NCBI RefSeq assembly: GCF_900141885.1
Contig: NZ_FQYY01000008.1
Span: forward strand, 62,001-126,000
Direction: 5' to 3'
DNA from: Mesonia phycicola
Lineage (GTDB): Bacteria; Bacteroidota; Bacteroidia; Flavobacteriales; Flavobacteriaceae
DNA: 64,000 nt
This document shows, piece by piece, positions 61,434 to 64,000 of the stretch (its first letter is position 1; each line of letters begins with the position of its first letter). The position numbers and the translations under genes were made by a program. The notes under the pieces are model-generated. The model was not told the DNA's origin. It saw nothing but the letters and a program-made list of their open reading frames with translations, and made no database searches.

Positions 61434-62834
61434 ATGAATACAAAATATATCAATCTTATTGATCAAACTTATTATTTCCCACAAGAAGAGTTTGACTTAA
61501 AAGAAGACAGCTTACAATTTCACGGTATAGATCTAATGAAATTGATAGAGCAATATGGAGCACCTCTTAAATTTACCTATTTACCTAAAATTTCTGAGAA
61601 CATACAAAAAGCTAAGTCTTGGTTTGCAAACGCAATAGAAACCCATAATTACAAGGGTAACTACAATTATTGTTATTGCACCAAAAGTTCGCATTTTCAA
61701 CACGTGTTAGATGAAGCTCTTAATAACGATATTCATATTGAAACCTCATCGGCGTTTGATATTAATATTGTTGAAAAACTTCAGAAAAAAGGAAAAATCA
61801 CTAAAGACACTTACGTAATTTGTAATGGTTTTAAGAGAGAGCAATACATTACCAATATTGCAAGACTAATTAATAACGGACATAAAAACTGTATCCCGAT
61901 TATTGATAACTATGAAGAGATTGATTTACTTTCAGACGAAATTAAAGACGATTTTAAAATAGGTATACGTATTGCTTCTGAAGAAGAACCTAAATTTGAG
62001 TTTTATACCTCAAGGTTAGGTATTGGTTATAAAAATATCGTACCTTTTTATGAAGATCAAATAAAAAATAACGATAAGGTTGAGCTAAAAATGCTTCACT
62101 TCTTTATTAATACCGGTATTCGAGATACTGCTTATTATTGGAATGAATTATTAAAGTGTTTAAAAGTTTATATTCGTTTAAAACGTATTTGCCCTAGTTT
62201 AGATAGTTTAAATATTGGTGGCGGTTTTCCTATAAAAAACTCGCTTCAGTTTGATTATGATTATCAATACATGATAGATGAAATTATTAATCAAATTAAC
62301 ATTGCGTGCCAAGAAGCAGAGGTACCTGTACCACATATTTTTACAGAATTTGGTAGCTTTACTGTAGGTGAAAGCGGCGGCGCTATCTATGAGGTTTTAT
62401 ACCAAAAGCAACAAAACGATCGTGAAAAATGGAATATGATTAACTCTTCATTTATTACAACATTACCAGATACTTGGGCTATAAACAAGCGTTTTATAAT
62501 GCTAGCCATTAACCGCTGGAATGATGAGTATGAAAGAGTATTGCTAGGCGGCCTTACTTGTGATAGTGACGATTATTATAATAGTGAGCAAAACATGAAC
62601 GCTATTTATTTACCAAAATTTAAAAAAGAAAAACCATTATACATCGGCTTCTTTAACACGGGAGCCTATCAAGAAACTATAGGTGGCTTTGGCGGGCTGC
62701 AACACTGCTTAATACCAAGCCCAAAACACATCTTGATAAACAAAGATGAAAACGGAAATATTAGTACCAAATTATTTAGTGAACAACAAAAAAGTGAAGA
62801 CTTACTTAAAATTTTAGGTTACGATGACAACTAA
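61434..62834 (+). CDS. Arginine decarboxylase, fold-III PLP enzyme (short Bacteroidota form)
   Basis: A 466-residue enzyme with the alanine-racemase/ornithine-decarboxylase fold. YCTKSSHFQHVLDEAL holds the PLP lysine, IHIETSSAFDINIVEKL follows, and LNIGGGFPIKNSL is the phosphate-binding glycine motif. GLTCDSDDYY carries the active-site cysteine and aspartates, and GFFNTGAYQET is near the C terminus. It is shorter than the roughly 630-residue SpeA of E. coli. Overlap of 11 bp with agmatinase supports arginine as substrate: Arg to agmatine. Confidence 0.88.
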   Translation: MNTKYINLIDQTYYFPQEEFDLKEDSLQFHGIDLMKLIEQYGAPLKFTYLPKISENIQKAKSWFANAIETHNYKGNYNYCYCTKSSHFQHVLDEALNNDIHIETSSAFDINIVEKLQKKGKITKDTYVICNGFKREQYITNIARLINNGHKNCIPIIDNYEEIDLLSDEIKDDFKIGIRIASEEEPKFEFYTSRLGIGYKNIVPFYEDQIKNNDKVELKMLHFFINTGIRDTAYYWNELLKCLKVYIRLKRICPSLDSLNIGGGFPIKNSLQFDYDYQYMIDEIINQINIACQEAEVPVPHIFTEFGSFTVGESGGAIYEVLYQKQQNDREKWNMINSSFITTLPDTWAINKRFIMLAINRWNDEYERVLLGGLTCDSDDYYNSEQNMNAIYLPKFKKEKPLYIGFFNTGAYQETIGGFGGLQHCLIPSPKHILINKDENGNISTKLFSEQQKSEDLLKILGYDDN

Positions 62835-63702
62835 AAAAAACTACGCAGGCATTGCAGACAAGTATGCTCGTCTAGACGAAGCAAAAGTAGTATTAATCCC
62901 TGTTCCTTACGACGGCACTAGCACTTGGCAAAAAGGTGCAGATAAAGGTCCGCAGGCATTTTTAGAAGCTTCAGAAAATATGGAGCTTTTTGATATTGAA
63001 ACTCGTACAGAGGTGTATAAAAAAGGAGTGTATTTAGCGCCAACAGTAACCGAAAATTCTTCGCCAGAAAAAATGGTAGAAACGGTGTATAAAACCACCA
63101 AAAACTACATTCAGCAAGAAAAGTTTGTTACACTTTTTGGTGGTGAACATTCTATCTCTATTGGTACAATTAGAGCTTTTAATGAAGCTTTTGAAGATTT
63201 AACCGTAGTACAACTAGATGCACACGCAGATTTACGTAAAGAGTATGAAGGTTCTTCTTGCAATCACGCTTGTGCGTTACACGAAGCGAGTAAAACTACC
63301 AATTTAATACAAGTTGGTATTCGCTCTTTAGATGCGGAAGAATTAGAATATATGGATGAAAATCAAGTCTATTTTGCTCACGATTTGTATGATGATTGGA
63401 TGGATGATGCAATCGGACAAATGACGCCAAACGTTTTTATAACTATAGATTTAGATGCTTTTGATCCTTCTATTCTTCCTTCCACAGGAACTCCAGAACC
63501 AGGAGGTTTGTTTTGGTATGAAACTTTAGACTTTATAAAAACTATCTTTAAAAAGAAAAATGTAGTAGGTTTTGATATTGTAGAGCTTTGCCCTAATTCT
63601 GCCGAAAAATCATCAGACTTTTTAGCTGCTAAGCTTTACTATAAAATGCTTAGCTATAAGTTTAAATATGAAAATTACGACGGCGAAGAGGAAGACGAAT
63701 AG
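62824..63702 (+). CDS. speB: Agmatinase (ureohydrolase family)
   Basis: A 292-residue Mn-dependent ureohydrolase with the metal motifs FGGEHSIS, QLDAHADL and TIDLDAFDPS, plus GVYLAPTV near the start. It hydrolyses agmatine to putrescine and urea. It overlaps the decarboxylase gene by 11 bp and is followed, after a REP-like locus, by a deoxyhypusine-synthase-like gene, giving an Arg-to-putrescine-to-polyamine order. Arginase or formiminoglutamase are alternatives within the family, but context favours agmatinase. Confidence 0.92.
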   Translation: MTTKKNYAGIADKYARLDEAKVVLIPVPYDGTSTWQKGADKGPQAFLEASENMELFDIETRTEVYKKGVYLAPTVTENSSPEKMVETVYKTTKNYIQQEKFVTLFGGEHSISIGTIRAFNEAFEDLTVVQLDAHADLRKEYEGSSCNHACALHEASKTTNLIQVGIRSLDAEELEYMDENQVYFAHDLYDDWMDDAIGQMTPNVFITIDLDAFDPSILPSTGTPEPGGLFWYETLDFIKTIFKKKNVVGFDIVELCPNSAEKSSDFLAAKLYYKMLSYKFKYENYDGEEEDE

Positions 63703-63742
63703 GTTTTAAATTTTAATAAAAAAAGGATGACCGAACATCGTC

Positions 63743-63856
63743 ACCCTGAACTTGATTCAGGGTCTCATTCTAAGCAGAGCGAGATGCTGAATCGAGTTCT
63801 GTACAACAAAATAATTATCAATAAAATATTTGTCAGTTCGAGCGGAGTCGAGAACT
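63743..63856 (-). repeat. REP-like locus 2 (conserved-loop hairpin and paired GAACTyGATTCAG core)
   Basis: ACCCTGAA-CTTGA-TTCAGGGT forms a hairpin at 63743-63763. A second GAACTCGATTCAGCATC core lies in inverse orientation at about 63783-63800. At 63831-63856 the minus strand reads AGTTC, loop TCGACTCCGCTC, GAACT, GACA. Both core types are shared with locus 1 at 36.5 kb. Confidence 0.75.
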
Positions 63857-63907
63857 AAACAGTTCAAAATTTATACGTTTCTCAAGAAGACAAACAAAAA
63901 CAGAAAA

Positions 63908-64000
63908 ATGAGTAAAGGAGCAATTTCAGAATTTATACAAAAATATTATTTACATTTTAACGCAGCATCGGTTGTCGATGCGGCAAAAGCGTACGAAGAT
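63908..64000 (+). CDS. Deoxyhypusine-synthase-like protein, N-terminal part (cut by window edge)
   Basis: Thirty-one codons are visible, starting MSKGAISEFIQKYYLHFNAASVVDAAKAYED. The pattern ISEFIxKxxxHFNAAxxVDAAxxYE is what I know from bacterial deoxyhypusine-synthase-like proteins, which often act as homospermidine synthases. Its place after arginine decarboxylase and agmatinase fits a polyamine role using putrescine or agmatine. The catalytic region lies beyond the window, so specificity cannot be checked. Confidence 0.7.
   Translation, partial: MSKGAISEFIQKYYLHFNAASVVDAAKAYED

Noticed and set aside
1-64000. Search for a CRISPR array, prophage, insertion sequence, integron or biosynthetic gene cluster
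   Set aside because: No regularly spaced direct repeats, transposase, integrase, phage structural or cas genes were seen. Most genes are ordinary core functions.

Overview
The window is chromosomal DNA from a member of the Bacteroidota, almost certainly the family Flavobacteriaceae. It is AT-rich. It encodes a type IX secretion (T9SS) sorting tail, HmuY-like proteins, a Bacteroidota-type RpoD, a mevalonate pathway and a tmRNA whose tag reads GENNYALAA. Its promoters carry the Bacteroidota -7 element TAnnTTTG instead of a classical -10 box. A genus cannot be fixed from the sequence alone.

Layout. 0-4.5 kb: the start of an outer-membrane receptor-like protein, a giant TPR protein and FtsE. 4.5-12.6 kb: a surface-glycan block with a KpsS-like capsule transferase, GT2 glycosyltransferases, a phosphoethanolamine transferase, a Wzx-like flippase and a GT-C enzyme. 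12.6-21.2 kb: a secreted metallopeptidase-like protein with a period-8 C-terminal repeat, typA, kdsA, a putative porin, a saccharopine/alanine-dehydrogenase-like enzyme and ssrA. 21.2-25.7 kb: an envelope-protein pair, a sugar MFS transporter and guaB. 25.7-32.6 kb: divergent transcription units for a haem/iron and flavin-type system (four-TM protein, FMN-binding protein, DUF6607-like protein; TonB receptor, HmuY lipoprotein, HmuY-T9SS protein). 32.7-40.1 kb: small proteins, a TPR histidine kinase, HMG-CoA lyase, LysE, pyrD, pepT, a YdeI-like protein. 40.2-45 kb: an ECF sigma locus with two lipoprotein paralogues (one decayed), an anti-sigma-like protein fused to a beta-barrel, and rpoD. 45-53 kb: BLUF-like protein, rpe, ypdA, NYN protein, mtfA-like peptidase, flavoproteins and transporters. 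53-57 kb: a nuclease/DUF2075 helicase, PaiB, YetF and TspO. 57-61 kb: mvaD, mevalonate kinase, a UbiA prenyltransferase and a pseudouridine synthase. 61.4-64 kb: arginine decarboxylase, agmatinase and the start of a deoxyhypusine-synthase-like gene, a polyamine route.

Most of the window is ordinary core genome. The signals most worth attention are non-coding or regulatory. (1) Two copies (20.57 and 55.28 kb) of a multi-hairpin element show compensatory base changes; one sits in the apparent leader of ssrA. (2) Two loci (36.6 and 63.8 kb) hold a hairpin with an identical 12-nt loop and covarying stems. (3) Three promoters of one ECF-like type (GYAACC, 15 bp, GACTA or CGTAT) lie around an ECF sigma gene, and one precedes rpoD. 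(4) Next to that sigma gene lies a lipoprotein paralogue that has lost its lipobox cysteine and carries a one-base frameshift. No CRISPR array, tRNA, rRNA, insertion sequence or prophage was seen.
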